A stretch of DNA of 64,000 nt from Micromonospora chersina (lineage in GTDB: Bacteria > Actinomycetota > Actinomycetes > Mycobacteriales > Micromonosporaceae), in contig NZ_FMIB01000002.1 in the NCBI RefSeq assembly GCF_900091475.1, forward strand, positions 4,030,001 to 4,094,000, read 5' to 3'. The stretch's first letter is position 1. Every line of letters begins with the position of its first letter. The position numbers and the translations under genes were made by a program. The notes below the pieces were generated by a model. The model saw only the letters and a program-made list of their open reading frames with translations. It made no database searches and was not told where the DNA came from. Shown here piece after piece: positions 23,051-33,340 of the stretch.

Positions 23051-25093
23051 GTGTCAACACACCGACGTGCCTGGAAGCAGCGGGCCGGTGTGGTCGTAGC
23101 GCTGGTCTTCGGCGCGCTGCTCGCCGTCCCCGCCACACCCGCCCTGGCGGCGCCCAACATCAGCAACGTGTCCGCCTCACCGAACTCCGTCGAGGCGGGC
23201 GGCTCCGTCAAGGTGACCTACACCCTCAACTTCACGGACCCGCTCTCCGCCGCCGACGTCTCGGTCACCTCCAGCAACCCGAAGCTGAACTGCGTCGACG
23301 GCTGCTCACGCGGTCGGGTGGATCAGAACGGCACCTTCGACGCCACGTTCCGGGCTGCCTCCGACGCGCCGAACGGCTCCGCCACGATCACGATCAAGGC
23401 GACGGACTCCAACGGGCCCAACAAGCAGGAGCAGTCGGCCACGGTGACGGTGACCCTCGTCGCCAAGGCTCCGCCAGCCCCGCAGACGGTCAAGTCGGTC
23501 TCCGGCAAGGTCGTCATCTCGGCCAACGGCGAGCCGATCGCGGGCGCACTGGTCATGCTCCGGGACAGCCGGAACAACCAGCGCCGGACCAACACGGACA
23601 GCAGCGGCAACTTCCGCTTCACCGGCTCCGACTCGGACCCCATCGCGCCGGGCCGGATCGACCTGGGCGCCTCCAAGGACGGCGCCGAACCCGGTACGAA
23701 GTCGATCGACGCGGCGGCCGGTCAGTCCGTGACCGGCCTGCGGATCAGCGTTCCGCTCAAGGTCGAGGCCAGCCCCAGCGCCACCCCGTCCGCGAGCGAG
23801 GAGGCCCTGCCGAGCGACGAGGCGACCGACGAGGCGACCGACGAACCGGCCAGCGAGCAGCCCGCCGCCCAGCAGCCGGCCGCCAACGAGGACTCCGGCG
23901 GCTTCGGCTCGTGGCTGCTCATCCTGCTCGGCGGCCTCTTCGTCGCCGTCGGTGTGGGCACCATCGTGCTGCTCTACATGCGGCGCAAGAACGAGGACGG
24001 CGACGGTGACGGGGACGGCCCGCACGGGCCCACCGGCCCCGGTGGCCCGGCCGGAGCGGCCGGCGCGGTGCCGGGCGCCCGGGGCGCCTACCGGGGCGCG
24101 GACGACCAGACCCGGGTGGTCAACGGCATGGGCGCCGGTGCGGCGCCGACAATGGTCGGTGGCACCTCGCTGAGCGACGCGCCGACCATGATGCACCGCC
24201 CGGTCGTCGACGACGTGCCGCCGGACCCCTACGGCGCCCCTCCCGGCCCGGGCTACGGCGCCGGGGCCGGTGCCGGTCAGGCCGGCTGGGCCGGCAACGG
24301 CTACGGCGACGGCGCTCCCGGCCAGGGCGGCTACGGCGCCGACAACGGCTACGGCGCCGCACCGTCCTCGGGCGGCGGCTACGGCACCGCCCCGTCCTCG
24401 GGTGGCGGTTACGGGAGCCGGGACTACGGCGCCGGCGCCGGCGGTTACCCGCCCGCACAGGGCGGCGGCTACGGCGGCGAGCGCTACGACGAGCCCACCG
24501 GCCGCTACACCGGCGACAGCACCCAGTACGCGCCGCCGGCCGACCCGTACCCGACCAGCACCTACCAGCCGGACCAGGGCCGGGGCTACGACCAGCCCGG
24601 TCAGGGGGGCCAGTACGGCCGCGGCCCGGAGCAGGGCGGCAACGGCTACGGCTCCGGTGGCGGCTACGGCGCACCGGCGGGCGGCTACGACAACGGTCCG
24701 GCGGGCGGCTACGGCGGCAGCCAGCAGGGCGGCTACGACAGGGCGCCAGCCGGTGGCTACGACGGCGGCCAGCAGGGCGGCTACGACGGCGGCCAGACCG
24801 GCGGCTACGACGGGCGCCAGGCCGGCTACGAGGGCGGCCAGCAGGGCGGCTACGACGGTTACGACAAGCGCGGCGGCTACGGCGGCGGCGACGGTTACGG
24901 CCAGTCCCAGCAGGGTGGCTACGGCCAGCCCGGCGGCTACGGCCAGGAGCAGCCGCCGCAGCAGCGCGGCGGTGGCTACGACAACCAGGGCTACGACCAG
25001 GGTGGCTACTACGCCGACCCGGCCGAGGCGGGCCGGGGCCGACCCGACGCGCAGGACCGCGGCGGCCGCCGCCTGGACTGGCTGGACGACTGA
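23051..25093 (+). CDS. Membrane-anchored Ig/carboxypeptidase-regulatory-like protein with long Gly/Tyr-rich tail
   Basis: 680 residues. A signal peptide (ends near residue 34 at ALAAP) is followed by an Ig-like beta region (40-135) and a CarboxypepD_reg-like module (about 155-235, [19 protein letters not shown]). A Ser/Glu/Ala linker leads to one transmembrane helix (about 288-310) and RRK stop-transfer. The last 360 residues, predicted cytoplasmic, hold DDQTRVV and PTM sites resembling serine/threonine kinase/FHA motifs, then more than 25 GGY-type repeats rich in Gly, Tyr and Gln. Start GTG at 23051 follows GGAAGG. Function is not known; a scaffold or condensate-forming tail is an inference. 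Confidence 0.82.
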   Translation: MSTHRRAWKQRAGVVVALVFGALLAVPATPALAAPNISNVSASPNSVEAGGSVKVTYTLNFTDPLSAADVSVTSSNPKLNCVDGCSRGRVDQNGTFDATFRAASDAPNGSATITIKATDSNGPNKQEQSATVTVTLVAKAPPAPQTVKSVSGKVVISANGEPIAGALVMLRDSRNNQRRTNTDSSGNFRFTGSDSDPIAPGRIDLGASKDGAEPGTKSIDAAAGQSVTGLRISVPLKVEASPSATPSASEEALPSDEATDEATDEPASEQPAAQQPAANEDSGGFGSWLLILLGGLFVAVGVGTIVLLYMRRKNEDGDGDGDGPHGPTGPGGPAGAAGAVPGARGAYRGADDQTRVVNGMGAGAAPTMVGGTSLSDAPTMMHRPVVDDVPPDPYGAPPGPGYGAGAGAGQAGWAGNGYGDGAPGQGGYGADNGYGAAPSSGGGYGTAPSSGGGYGSRDYGAGAGGYPPAQGGGYGGERYDEPTGRYTGDSTQYAPPADPYPTSTYQPDQGRGYDQPGQGGQYGRGPEQGGNGYGSGGGYGAPAGGYDNGPAGGYGGSQQGGYDRAPAGGYDGGQQGGYDGGQTGGYDGRQAGYEGGQQGGYDGYDKRGGYGGGDGYGQSQQGGYGQPGGYGQEQPPQQRGGGYDNQGYDQGGYYADPAEAGRGRPDAQDRGGRRLDWLDD

Positions 25094-25196
25094 CCGCGGG
25101 GGCGCGAGCGCCCCGATCGAGCACGACGAGAGTGGCCGCCCGGCTGAGCCGGGCGGCCACTTCGCGTAGCGGTTGGTGGACGGGGAGCGGGCCGAG

Positions 25197-25994
25197 TCAG
25201 GCGGGGGCGAAGTAGCCCTGGCGCAGCACCGGCACCACGTCGGAGACGCCGACCTCGACGGCGACGTCCACGTCCCGGGCGAAGCCACCCTCGATGAGTT
25301 CCCGGCCGGAGACGCAGCCGCGGACCGCTGCCGGCACGTCGGGCGTGCTGGCCAGGGCGGCCAGGGCCATGGCCGCCTCCACGGAGAGCCCGCCGGGCAC
25401 CCCGGACAGGGCGTCCAGCACGCTGGCCGCCCCGAGCTGGTCCTCCACGCCGGGGCGCAGCGACCCGTCCGGCCAGCGCTCACCGGCGGCCACCACGCCG
25501 ATCGGGGCGTCGGTCGAGCCGTACCCCTGGGCGCGGAGCCAGCGCCCGACGGCGGGCGCGTTGCGCAGGCAGGCCGCGACCACCGGCACGCCCGTGGCGC
25601 TCGCGGCGGCGCTGATGGCCGAGCCGTTCGGGGACGGCAGCACCAGGTCGGCGACGACCGGCGCGGCCCGCAGCGCCGCCGGCGACAGCGACCACGGGTG
25701 TTCCGGGGTCGTCTTGCGGCGGCCGACAGCGGCGACGGCGCCGACCCGGCGGGCGTAGTCGGCGGCCTGCTCGCCCCACGGGAACGGGTGCACCCGCATG
25801 CCGCGGCTGACCGCCACCTCCACGGCGGTGGTGAACGAGAGCACGTCCACCACCACCAGAGCGGCGCAGACCCGGCCGAGCTCCGCGGCCCCGCTCAGCC
25901 CCCAGTCGAACCGGGCGCCGGCGCCGGGTTGGGCGAAGACGGCCAAGGCCAGCGCCTCAGCGCTGATCCGGCGCGGGGCGCTGGTCGTCGTCAC
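25197..25994 (-). CDS. 2-phosphosulfolactate phosphatase-like protein (ComB family)
   Basis: 265 residues, alpha/beta ComB fold: [83 protein letters not shown]. The [13 protein letters not shown] and AGERW segments contain the acidic and small residues of the family active site. In methanogens ComB makes sulfolactate for coenzyme M; actinobacteria lack that pathway, so the real substrate here is unknown. GTG at 25994 lies inside the purL tail (38-base overlap in another frame), so expression is coupled to purL. Confidence 0.82.
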   Translation of the reverse strand: MTTTSAPRRISAEALALAVFAQPGAGARFDWGLSGAAELGRVCAALVVVDVLSFTTAVEVAVSRGMRVHPFPWGEQAADYARRVGAVAAVGRRKTTPEHPWSLSPAALRAAPVVADLVLPSPNGSAISAAASATGVPVVAACLRNAPAVGRWLRAQGYGSTDAPIGVVAAGERWPDGSLRPGVEDQLGAASVLDALSGVPGGLSVEAAMALAALASTPDVPAAVRGCVSGRELIEGGFARDVDVAVEVGVSDVVPVLRQGYFAPA

Positions 25995-28707
25995 CGGCAG
26001 CCGTCGCGGTGCCCTCCGGGCCGGACGCCGCCTCGGGAGCGTCGCCGGCACCGTCGGTCGCGGCGTCGGGGACCTCCGCCGGAGCCTCGTCGGCCGCAGC
26101 CTCGTCGGCCGGAGCCTCGTCCGTCGCCGTGCTGTCGGCCGCCGGAGCGTCCGCCACCGCCACGGGAGCGGCCGTCTCGGCCTCGGTCTCCGCGGGAGCG
26201 GAGCCGGCCCGCGCGATGGGCTCGGCGTCGACCTCGGCCGGGTCGACACCGACCGGCTGCTCGGCGGTGGCCGGCAGGACGGTGGTGGTCCCGGTGCGGG
26301 TGGCCTCCACCTCCACCTGCGCCGCCCCCGCGCCGCCGAAGAGGCGCGGCAGGGTGGCGGTGTGCGCCTCGCGCAGCTCGTCGAGGCCGATCCGGAACTG
26401 GCCGTGCACCTCCAGGGCGCCGCCGGCCGGGTCGGTGACCCCGATGAACTCCCACGGCACCCCGCGCTCGGCGCAGAGGGCGGTGAACGCCTTCTCGTGG
26501 CCGCGCGGCACCGACACCAGCACGCGGCCGGCGGACTCGCTGAACAGGAAGACGAACGGCATCGAGCCGCCGGCGAAGTGCTCCGGCAGCACGACCCGGG
26601 CGCCGACCCCGCGCCGCAGGCTGGACTCGACCAGGCTCTGGGCGAGACCACCGTCGGAGAGGTCGTGCGCGGAACTCAGGTGCCCGACCCGGGCCGCCTC
26701 GGCGAGCAGCTCGGCGAGCTGCCGCTCGCGGGCCAGGTCGACCTGCGGCGGGATGCCGCCCAGGTGCTCGTGGGTGACCCAGGCCCACTCCGAGCCGGAG
26801 AGCTCGACGTGCGTCTCACCGAGCAGGAAGAGCTGGTCGTGGTCACCGGCCGGCCGGGGCACGAAGCCCATCGGCACCCGGTCCGCCACGTTGTCCAGCA
26901 CGCCCAGCACGCCGACCACGGGGGTCGGGTGGATGGCCGCCGCACCGGTCTGGTTGTAGAAGCTGACGTTGCCGCCGGTCACCGGGATGCCCAGCTCCAG
27001 GCAGCCGTCCGCCAGGCCGCGCACGGCCTCGGCGAACTGCCACATCACGCCCGGGTCCTCAGGCGAGCCGAAGTTGAGACAGTTGGTCACGGCGATCGGC
27101 TTCGCGCCGGTCACCGCCACGTTCCGGTACGCCTCGGCCAGCGCGAGCTTCGTCCCGTGGTACGGGTCGAGGCGCGCGTACCGGCCGTTGCCGTCGACGG
27201 AGAGGGCGACGCCGAGGCCGGTCCGCTCGTCGATCCGGATCACGCCGGAGTCCTCCGGCTGGGCGAGCACGGTGTTGCCCAGCACGTACCGGTCGTACTG
27301 CTCGGTGACCCAGGTCTTGTCGGCCAGGTTCGGCGAGCCGATCATGCGGAGCACGGTCTCGCGGAGCGCGTCCGGGTTGCTGGGCCGCGGCAGGGTCTCG
27401 GCCCGGTCGGCCTGGAGCAGGATCAGGTCGGCCGGCTCGCGCATCGGGCGGGCGTAGACCGGCCCGTCGTCGACGAGCGAGCCCGGCGGCACGTCCACCA
27501 CGAGCTGGTCGCGCCAGGTGATGACCAGCCGGCCCGGCTGGCCGTCCGGCGACGGCGCGGTGACCTCGCCGATGGCGGTGGCCCAGACGCCCCACTTCTC
27601 GGCGGTCTTGAGCACCGCGTCCAGCTTGTCCGGCGAGACGACCAGCAGCATCCGCTCCTGGGACTCGCTGGCCAGGATCTCGTGCGGCTCCATCGAGGGC
27701 TCGCGGAGCGGCACCCGCTCCAGCCAGACCCGCATGCCGGTGCCGGCGGAGGCGGCGGTCTCGGTGAGCGCGCAGGTCAGGCCGGCGCCGCCGAGGTCCT
27801 GGATGCCGACGACCAGCTCGGCGTCGTACAGCTCCAGGCACGCCTCGATGAGCAGCTTCTCCATGAACGGGTCGCCCACCTGCACGGACGGGCGGCGCTG
27901 CTCGCTGCCCTCGTCGAAGGTGGCGCTGGCCAGCACCGACACGCCGCCGATGCCGTCCCGGCCGGTCTTCGCGCCCATCAGCACGACGATGTTGCCGGGG
28001 CCGGTGGCGTCCTTCTTCTGGAGCCGGTCGACCGGCAGCACGCCGAGGCAGAGCGCGTTGACCAGCGGGTTGCCCTGGTAGCAGGGGTCGAAGACCACCT
28101 CGCCGCCGATGTTGGGCAGGCCGAGGCAGTTGCCGTAGCCGCCGACGCCGGCCACCACGCCGGGCAGCACCCGGGCGGTGTCCGGGTGGTCGGCCGCGCC
28201 GAAGCGCAGCGGGTCCATGACGGCGACCGGGCGGGCGCCCATGGCGAGGATGTCCCGGACGATGCCGCCGACACCGGTCGCCGCGCCCTGGTACGGCTCG
28301 ACGAAGCTCGGGTGGTTGTGCGACTCGACCTTGAAGGTCACCGCCAGCTCGTCGGAGACCTGGACCACGCCGGCGTTCTCGCCGATGCCGGCCAGCAGCC
28401 GGTCGCTCGGCGGCGCCTTCTCACCGAACTGGCGCAGGTGCACCTTGCTCGACTTGTAGGAGCAGTGCTCGCTCCACATGATCGAGTACATGGCCAGCTC
28501 GGACTGGGTGGGTCGGCGGCCGAGGATGTGCCGGATCCGGTCGTACTCGTCGTCGCGGAGGCCCAGCTCGGCGTACGGCTGGAGCTCCTCTGGGGTGCCG
28601 GCGGCCCGGGGCACGGTGTCCACGCCGGGCGCCCAGTCCTCGGACGGGCCGGCCTGCGGCACCACGCCCGGCGTCTCCCGCAGGGCCGGGTCCGGATGGG
28701 TGGTCAT
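25957..28707 (-). CDS. purL: Phosphoribosylformylglycinamidine synthase subunit PurL with acidic C-terminal extension
   Basis: 916 residues. Uses ammonia from PurQ and ATP to convert FGAR to FGAM. Residues 1-790 match the small-type Pur[45 protein letters not shown]-like [11 protein letters not shown], and [14 protein letters not shown]. The last 124 residues are a low-complexity Ala/Glu/Asp/Pro tail (repeats such as DEAPADEAA) not expected in the enzyme. ATG at 28707 follows GAGGAGAGG. It is preceded by purQ and purS on the same strand, with a 61-base gap from purQ, and its end overlaps the ComB-like gene. Confidence 0.95.
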   Translation of the reverse strand: MTTHPDPALRETPGVVPQAGPSEDWAPGVDTVPRAAGTPEELQPYAELGLRDDEYDRIRHILGRRPTQSELAMYSIMWSEHCSYKSSKVHLRQFGEKAPPSDRLLAGIGENAGVVQVSDELAVTFKVESHNHPSFVEPYQGAATGVGGIVRDILAMGARPVAVMDPLRFGAADHPDTARVLPGVVAGVGGYGNCLGLPNIGGEVVFDPCYQGNPLVNALCLGVLPVDRLQKKDATGPGNIVVLMGAKTGRDGIGGVSVLASATFDEGSEQRRPSVQVGDPFMEKLLIEACLELYDAELVVGIQDLGGAGLTCALTETAASAGTGMRVWLERVPLREPSMEPHEILASESQERMLLVVSPDKLDAVLKTAEKWGVWATAIGEVTAPSPDGQPGRLVITWRDQLVVDVPPGSLVDDGPVYARPMREPADLILLQADRAETLPRPSNPDALRETVLRMIGSPNLADKTWVTEQYDRYVLGNTVLAQPEDSGVIRIDERTGLGVALSVDGNGRYARLDPYHGTKLALAEAYRNVAVTGAKPIAVTNCLNFGSPEDPGVMWQFAEAVRGLADGCLELGIPVTGGNVSFYNQTGAAAIHPTPVVGVLGVLDNVADRVPMGFVPRPAGDHDQLFLLGETHVELSGSEWAWVTHEHLGGIPPQVDLARERQLAELLAEAARVGHLSSAHDLSDGGLAQSLVESSLRRGVGARVVLPEHFAGGSMPFVFLFSESAGRVLVSVPRGHEKAFTALCAERGVPWEFIGVTDPAGGALEVHGQFRIGLDELREAHTATLPRLFGGAGAAQVEVEATRTGTTTVLPATAEQPVGVDPAEVDAEPIARAGSAPAETEAETAAPVAVADAPAADSTATDEAPADEAAADEAPAEVPDAATDGAGDAPEAASGPEGTATAAGDDDQRPAPDQR

Positions 28708-28768
28708 GACCTCTCCTCGCTGCGCTCGCCGCCGTGGCGGCGGGTGGGCCGACCGATGATCCCGACGG

Positions 28769-29452
28769 TCACGCCGGGGCCCCCACCAGGTGCTTCAGCA
28801 CCGAGGTGAAGAAGCCGAGGCCGTCCAGGGAGGGGCCGGTGAGCGCCTCCACCGCGTGCTCGGGGTGCGGCATGATGCCGACGACGTTGCCGGCCTCGTT
28901 GGTGATCGCGGCGATGTCGCGCTGCGATCCGTTGGGGTTGCCGCCGACGTAGCGGGCGACGACGCGGCCCTCGGCCTCCAGCCGGTCCAGCGTCGCCGGG
29001 TCGGCGACGTAGCAGCCCTCGCCGTTCTTGACCGGGATGAGCACCTCCTGGCCGGGCTGGAACGCGTTGGTCCAGGCGGTGCCGACGGCCTCGATCCGGA
29101 GGACCTGGTCGCGGTTGCGGAAGTGCAGGTGCTGGTTGCGGGTGAGCGCGCCGGGCAGCAGGTGGGCCTCGCAGAGGATCTGGAAGCCGTTGCAGATGCC
29201 GAGCACCGGCAGGCCGCCGCGGGCGGCGTCGACGATCGTCCCCATCACGGGAGCGAACCGGGCGATCGCGCCGCAGCGCAGGTAGTCGCCGTAGGAGAAG
29301 CCACCAGGCAGGACGACGGCGTCGACGCCGTGCAGGTCCGGGTCGCCGTGCCAGAGCCGGACCGGTTCGGCGCCGGCGATCCGGACGGCCCGGGCGGCGT
29401 CGCCGTCGTCGAGCGAGCCGGGGAACGTCACCACACCGACCCGGGCGGTCAC
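28769..29452 (-). CDS. purQ: Phosphoribosylformylglycinamidine synthase subunit PurQ
   Basis: 227-residue class I glutamine amidotransferase that feeds ammonia to PurL. It has the oxyanion strand [18 protein letters not shown], the nucleophile in [10 protein letters not shown] (Cys near residue 86), and the His/Glu of MPHPEHAVE near the C-terminus. GTG at 29452 overlaps the purS stop (GTGA), giving coupled translation and fixed subunit order S-Q-L. Confidence 0.95.
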   Translation of the reverse strand: MTARVGVVTFPGSLDDGDAARAVRIAGAEPVRLWHGDPDLHGVDAVVLPGGFSYGDYLRCGAIARFAPVMGTIVDAARGGLPVLGICNGFQILCEAHLLPGALTRNQHLHFRNRDQVLRIEAVGTAWTNAFQPGQEVLIPVKNGEGCYVADPATLDRLEAEGRVVARYVGGNPNGSQRDIAAITNEAGNVVGIMPHPEHAVEALTGPSLDGLGFFTSVLKHLVGAPA

Positions 29453-29712
29453 GAGCGCGCGTCCGCGGTCTCGTCGGCCTCGACCAGGTGGACGGTGAAG
29501 TCCTCGATGACCGGGTTGGCGAGCAGCTTGTCGGCGATCTCCCGGGCCCGGTCCAGGTCCGGTTCACCGGTGAACTCGATCTCGATCCGCCTGCCGATCC
29601 GGACCGAGGCGACGTCGCTGACGCCGAGCCGGGGCAGCGCGTTTGCGACGGCCTGGCCCTGAGGATCGAGGATCTCGGGCTTGAGCATGACGTCGACGAC
29701 GACGCGAGGCAC
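29449..29712 (-). CDS. purS: Phosphoribosylformylglycinamidine synthase subunit PurS
   Basis: 87-residue ferredoxin-like subunit that bridges PurQ and Pur[21 protein letters not shown] opens the protein, [14 protein letters not shown] follows, and [14 protein letters not shown] closes it, all standard for PurS. GTG at 29712 has AGGAG at normal spacing; a longer open frame upstream lacks this. First gene of the purS-purQ-purL-comB-like operon. Confidence 0.93.
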   Translation of the reverse strand: MPRVVVDVMLKPEILDPQGQAVANALPRLGVSDVASVRIGRRIEIEFTGEPDLDRAREIADKLLANPVIEDFTVHLVEADETADARS

Positions 29713-30182
29713 GGGGCACTCCTGACTGTGTACGCAGTTGGGTGCCGGCCCACAACGGGCGAGCGCAGCCAGCCTACCTGGCAGATACGGTCCCGCCCGC
29801 ACCGGCCGGGGCCGGGTCAGGCAGTGATCGGCGTGACCGGCCACCGTGACGGAAGGCCGATGCGAGTTCGTTGCGGCGTCGATACGAATTTGTTGCCCGG
29901 CGCGACCGCCGGCTCGCGTCGACAGGCCCCTCACCAGGCATTTTGCCGTACGCCCCGGGCGGCGCGACCGGTTTCCGACAGACGGCGTCCCGGCCCCCGC
30001 ACAGGCGGCCGCTCGATCCACCGATTTCGATCGGCCCCTTGTGACGAACATCAGCCGACCCTTAGCATTCATCGCCAAGCGTCGATGAGTTCATCGACCG
30101 GCCCACCGGGTCCACCCCGCCCCGGTCGGGTCACCCCGGCCCGGCGACCCCGGGCGTTCCCTCCGCAGAAGGAGTCCCCGAC
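29713..30182. other. Divergent intergenic region between purS and the protease gene
   Basis: 470 bases without a credible gene. The protease side holds the promoter described separately. Around 29866-29900 there are two imperfect 13-base repeats (GCGAGTTCGTTGC and ACGAATTTGTTGC) 26 bases apart that could be operator half-sites for purS. Nothing resembling a riboswitch fold was evident, but a structured leader cannot be ruled out by eye. Confidence 0.5.
30039..30068 (+). promoter_or_regulatory. Candidate promoter of the secreted protease
   Basis: TTGTGA (30039-30044) and TAGCAT (30063-30068) separated by 18 bases, in good agreement with housekeeping actinomycete promoters. It lies about 115 bases before the protease ATG. 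Confidence 0.55.
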
Positions 30183-30866
30183 ATGCGCCTCCGTCCCCTG
30201 CTCGCCGTGCTGACCACCGCCCTCGCCGGCGTGCTCGCCACCGCGTCCGGCGCCGCCGCCGCACCGGCCGGTCCGCAGCCGATCATCGGTGGCGGCACCG
30301 TCTCGTCCGCCCCGTGGGCCGCCGCGGTGTTCAGCAACGGCTCGTTCACCTGCTCCGGCAGCGTCATCGCCTCCCAGTGGGTGCTCACCGCCCGGCACTG
30401 CGTCAGCGGCTCGATGTCGGTCCGGGTCGGCAGCGTCTACTACGCCTCCGGCGGGGTCACCCGCACCGTCAGCGCCTCCTACACCCGCTACGACCTGGCC
30501 CTGCTGCGCCTGTCCAGCGCGGTCAGCACCTCCACGGTGACGCTGGCGAGCAGCAACCCGCCGGTCGGCTCGACCAACTCGATCTACGGCTGGGGCATGA
30601 CCTGCTACAGCGGCTGCGGCGCGTCGCCCCAGCTCAAGACCGCCAGCGTGCAGGTGACCAGCACCAACGCCACCGACGCGTACGGCGGCCAGGCGATCCG
30701 CAGCACCCGGATCAACGGCAACGCCTGGCGGGGCGACTCGGGCGGCCCGCAGTTCTACAACGGCCGCCAGGTCGGCGTCGCCTCCACGGCCGACGGCTAC
30801 AGCATCCAGAACTACGGCAGTGTCGCGTACAACCGGTCCTGGATCACCTCGGTGGCCGGTGTCTGA
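30183..30866 (+). CDS. Secreted trypsin-like serine protease (S1 family)
   Basis: 227 residues. A signal peptide ends near residue 27 (GAAAAPAG), a very short propeptide precedes IIGGG at 34, and the catalytic triad is complete: His72 in TARHC, Asp104 in YDLALLRL, Ser186 in GDSGGP. Cysteines at 57/73 and 141/145 could form disulfides. The residue pattern at the specificity pocket (GNAWRGDSGGP) lacks the usual upstream Asp of trypsin, so a chymotrypsin/streptogrisin-like preference is possible. ATG follows AAGGAG. A terminator follows. Confidence 0.93.
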   Translation: MRLRPLLAVLTTALAGVLATASGAAAAPAGPQPIIGGGTVSSAPWAAAVFSNGSFTCSGSVIASQWVLTARHCVSGSMSVRVGSVYYASGGVTRTVSASYTRYDLALLRLSSAVSTSTVTLASSNPPVGSTNSIYGWGMTCYSGCGASPQLKTASVQVTSTNATDAYGGQAIRSTRINGNAWRGDSGGPQFYNGRQVGVASTADGYSIQNYGSVAYNRSWITSVAGV

Positions 30867-30880
30867 CGGTTAGCGCCGGT

Positions 30881-30922
30881 GCGGCGCGGATGGGCCGGTG
30901 GCACCCCGCCCGTCCGCGCCGC
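30881..30922 (+). terminator. Terminator of the protease gene
   Basis: 10-bp stem GCGGCGCGGA / TCCGCGCCGC with an inner GGGC/GCCC pairing. It is followed by GCGCCGTTTT, one of the few T-runs seen in this window. Confidence 0.8.
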
Positions 30923-30995
30923 GCCGTTTTGCAGCATCCGATCAGGTGAACACGGCTCACGAACGGGCCGCCCCGCGGCTGACAGCATCGGAACC

Positions 30996-31457
30996 GTGCT
31001 GGTCGTGACGACGGATCAACTGCCCGGCTACGAGATCCGCCAGATCCTCGGCGAAGTGGTCTCCTCGATGGCGAGGACGCGCAACCCCTACCGCGAGGGG
31101 GTGAAGAACCTGCGCGGTGGCGCCTACGACCCGATGGCGCCGGACAACCTCACCCGCTGGCGTACCGACTCGGTGGCCCGGCTCGGCGAGGAGGCCATGC
31201 GGCTCGGCGCGAACGCCGTGATCGGCATGCGCTTCGACAGCCGGGACTGCGGCGAGATGTGGATGGAGATCTGCGCGTACGGGACAGCGGTGATCGTCGT
31301 ACCCAAGACGCCCGACGTCATGCCGCCGGACCAGCCGATGATCGCGGCCGAGACCGCCCACGAGCCGGAGATCGCCACCGCGCCCGGCGGCATCGCCGAA
31401 CCGGCCAGCGCCCCCAACCTCAGGACCGCCGGCGAAACCCCCACCCCCGGCTCCTGA
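30996..31457 (+). CDS. YbjQ/UPF0145 family protein
   Basis: 153 residues. The first 105 residues match the pentameric YbjQ family: LPGYEIRQILGEVVSSMART, then ARLGEEAMRLGANAVIGMRFD and EICAYGTAVIVV. The family is called heavy-metal-binding from limited evidence, and its role is unclear. The C-terminal 45 residues are Pro/Ala-rich and disordered. Start GTG at 30996, with another GTG three codons later. It converges on purB, six bases apart at the stops. Confidence 0.85.
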   Translation: MLVVTTDQLPGYEIRQILGEVVSSMARTRNPYREGVKNLRGGAYDPMAPDNLTRWRTDSVARLGEEAMRLGANAVIGMRFDSRDCGEMWMEICAYGTAVIVVPKTPDVMPPDQPMIAAETAHEPEIATAPGGIAEPASAPNLRTAGETPTPGS

Positions 31458-31463
31458 CCGTGG

Positions 31464-32885
31464 TCAGAGGATGGGCGGGGGCGAGTAGGCGGCGGCCTCG
31501 GGGTGGGCTTCGACAATCCTGGTGATGCGGGCCGTCACCCGGTCGACCTGGGCTCCGGCGGCACCCACGAAGGCGTTGCGGTCGGCGACCAGGGCGTCGA
31601 TCTCCGCCCGGGTCAGGCCGAGCCGGCCGTCGGCGGCGAGGCGGTCGAAGAGGTCGTTCTCGGCGGCGCCCTTCTCCCGCATGGCCAGCGCCACAGCGAC
31701 CGCGTGCTCCTTGATCACCTCGTGCGCGACCTCCCGGCCGACGCCGCGGCGGACCGCCGCGACCAGGATCTTGGTGGTGGCCAGGAAGGGCAGGAAGCGC
31801 TCCAGCTCCCGGTTGATCACCGCCGGGTACGGGCCGAACTCGTCGAGCACGGTGAGGAACGTCTGGAACAGCCCGTCGGCGGCGAAGAAGGCGTCCGGCA
31901 GGGCCACCCGGCGGACCACCGAGCAGGAGACGTCGCCCTCGTTCCACTGGTCGCCGGCCAGCTCGCCGACCATCGACAGGTAGCCCCGGATGATGACGGC
32001 GAAGCCGTTCACCCGCTCCGACGAGCGGGTGTTCATCTTGTGCGGCATCGCGCTGGAGCCCACCTGGCCGGGCTTGAAGCCCTCGGTGACCAGCTCCTGC
32101 CCCACCATCAGCCGGATGGTGGTGGCCAGCGACGACGGCGCTGCCGCGACCTGGGCCAGCGCGGAAAGCACGTCGAAGTCCAGCGACCGCGGGTAGACCT
32201 GACCGACGCTGTCCAGCACCCGCGCGAAGCCCAGGTGCCCGGCGACCCGGCGCTCCAGCTCGGCCACCTTGTCGGCGTCGCCGTCGAAGAGGTCGAGCTG
32301 GTCGGCGGCGGTGCCCACCGGCCCCTTGACGCCGCGCAGCGGGTAGCGCTCGATCAGGTCCGTCAACCGCTCGTACGCGATCAGCAGCTCCTCGGCCGCC
32401 GAGGCGAAGCGCTTGCCCAGCGTCGTGGCCTGCGCGGCGACGTTGTGCGACCGGCCGGTCATCACGAGGCCCGAATATTCGTGGGCGTGCCAGGCCAGCC
32501 GGGCCAGGGTGGCGACCACCCGGTCCCGGATCAGCTCCAGCGAGGCCCGGACCTGGAGCTGCTCGACGTTCTCGGTGAGGTCCCGGGAGGTCATCCCCTT
32601 GTGCACGTGCTCGTGGCCGGCGAGCGCGCTGAACTCCTCGATCCGGGCCTTCACGTCGTGCCGGGTGACCCGCTCGCGCTCGGCGATCGAGGCCAGGTCC
32701 ACGTCGTCGACCACCCGCTCGTACGCCTCGACCACCCCGTCCGGCACCGGCACGCCGAGGTCCCGCTGGGCCTTCAGCACGGCGAGCCAGAGCCGCCGCT
32801 CCATGCGTACCTTCTCCTCCGGCGACCAGAGGGCGACCAGCTCGGGCGAGGCGTACCGGTTGGCGAGCACGTTCGGGATCGTCAC
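31464..32885 (-). CDS. purB: Adenylosuccinate lyase
   Basis: 473 residues of the fumarase/aspartase superfamily. It splits SAICAR and adenylosuccinate to fumarate plus product, acting in both IMP and AMP synthesis. The superfamily signature GSSAMPHKMNTRSSERV is present. The catalytic His region (TSRDLTENVEQ), GRSHNVAAQATTLGKRF, GVKGPVGTAADQ and the C-terminal helical domain are all intact. GTG at 32885 opens TIPNVLANRYASPEL, the usual N-terminus. A small hypothetical gene lies upstream on the same strand with a 58-base gap. Confidence 0.95.
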   Translation of the reverse strand: MTIPNVLANRYASPELVALWSPEEKVRMERRLWLAVLKAQRDLGVPVPDGVVEAYERVVDDVDLASIAERERVTRHDVKARIEEFSALAGHEHVHKGMTSRDLTENVEQLQVRASLELIRDRVVATLARLAWHAHEYSGLVMTGRSHNVAAQATTLGKRFASAAEELLIAYERLTDLIERYPLRGVKGPVGTAADQLDLFDGDADKVAELERRVAGHLGFARVLDSVGQVYPRSLDFDVLSALAQVAAAPSSLATTIRLMVGQELVTEGFKPGQVGSSAMPHKMNTRSSERVNGFAVIIRGYLSMVGELAGDQWNEGDVSCSVVRRVALPDAFFAADGLFQTFLTVLDEFGPYPAVINRELERFLPFLATTKILVAAVRRGVGREVAHEVIKEHAVAVALAMREKGAAENDLFDRLAADGRLGLTRAEIDALVADRNAFVGAAGAQVDRVTARITRIVEAHPEAAAYSPPPIL

Positions 32886-32943
32886 GGTCCCATTCTTTCG
32901 CACCCGCCGACCAGGGCTCCGGTCGCCCCGAGCCCGGCCCTCA

Positions 32944-33195
32944 TCAGGGCGGGGCGGGCCGGCCGGTGAGGGCGTGGTAGAGCCCGGCGCAGGCGTCCTC
33001 CTCGGTGTCGAAGCGCTGGCGGACGTCGTGCACCCCGCGCTCGTACAGGCCGATCTCCCAGCCACCGCCTGGTGCGTGGCGGAGGAACCAGAAGTCGGCC
33101 GGGACCGGCACGTGCTCGTGCACGCCCTCCAGCTCGAAGGCGTCCGGCGACAGTCCCGCCGCCAGCAGGGCCCCGCGTACCTGGTGCCGATCCAC
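32944..33195 (-). CDS. Conserved small hypothetical protein
   Basis: 83 residues from GTG at 33195, preceded by AGGAGG at good spacing. A compact alpha/beta composition is visible: VRGALLAAGLSPDAFELEG, PADFWFLRHAPGGGWEIGLYERG, then RQRFDTEEDACAGLYHAL. Similar proteins occur in actinomycetes; the size and acidic/aromatic makeup recall small immunity proteins, but no toxin gene is nearby and I assign no function. It sits between the thiolase and purB, all on the same strand. Confidence 0.75.
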   Translation of the reverse strand: MDRHQVRGALLAAGLSPDAFELEGVHEHVPVPADFWFLRHAPGGGWEIGLYERGVHDVRQRFDTEEDACAGLYHALTGRPAPP

Positions 33196-33340
33196 ACCCG
33201 ACCTCCTGTCCGTCGAACCGCCGGGCTGAGCGCGACCTGCGTACCCCTGACGGGCCGGGCAAACCACGCGACGGGAGTGGAACCGTCGCGCGCCGACGGA
33301 CGCTCAGGTGCGACAGGTGCGGACGTCGGTCGATTCGGGG

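Noticed and set aside
25957..26330. Frameshift or gene fusion at the PurL C-terminus
   Set aside because: The tail is in frame, compositionally uniform and ends at a normal stop; no second enzyme domain is recognisable.
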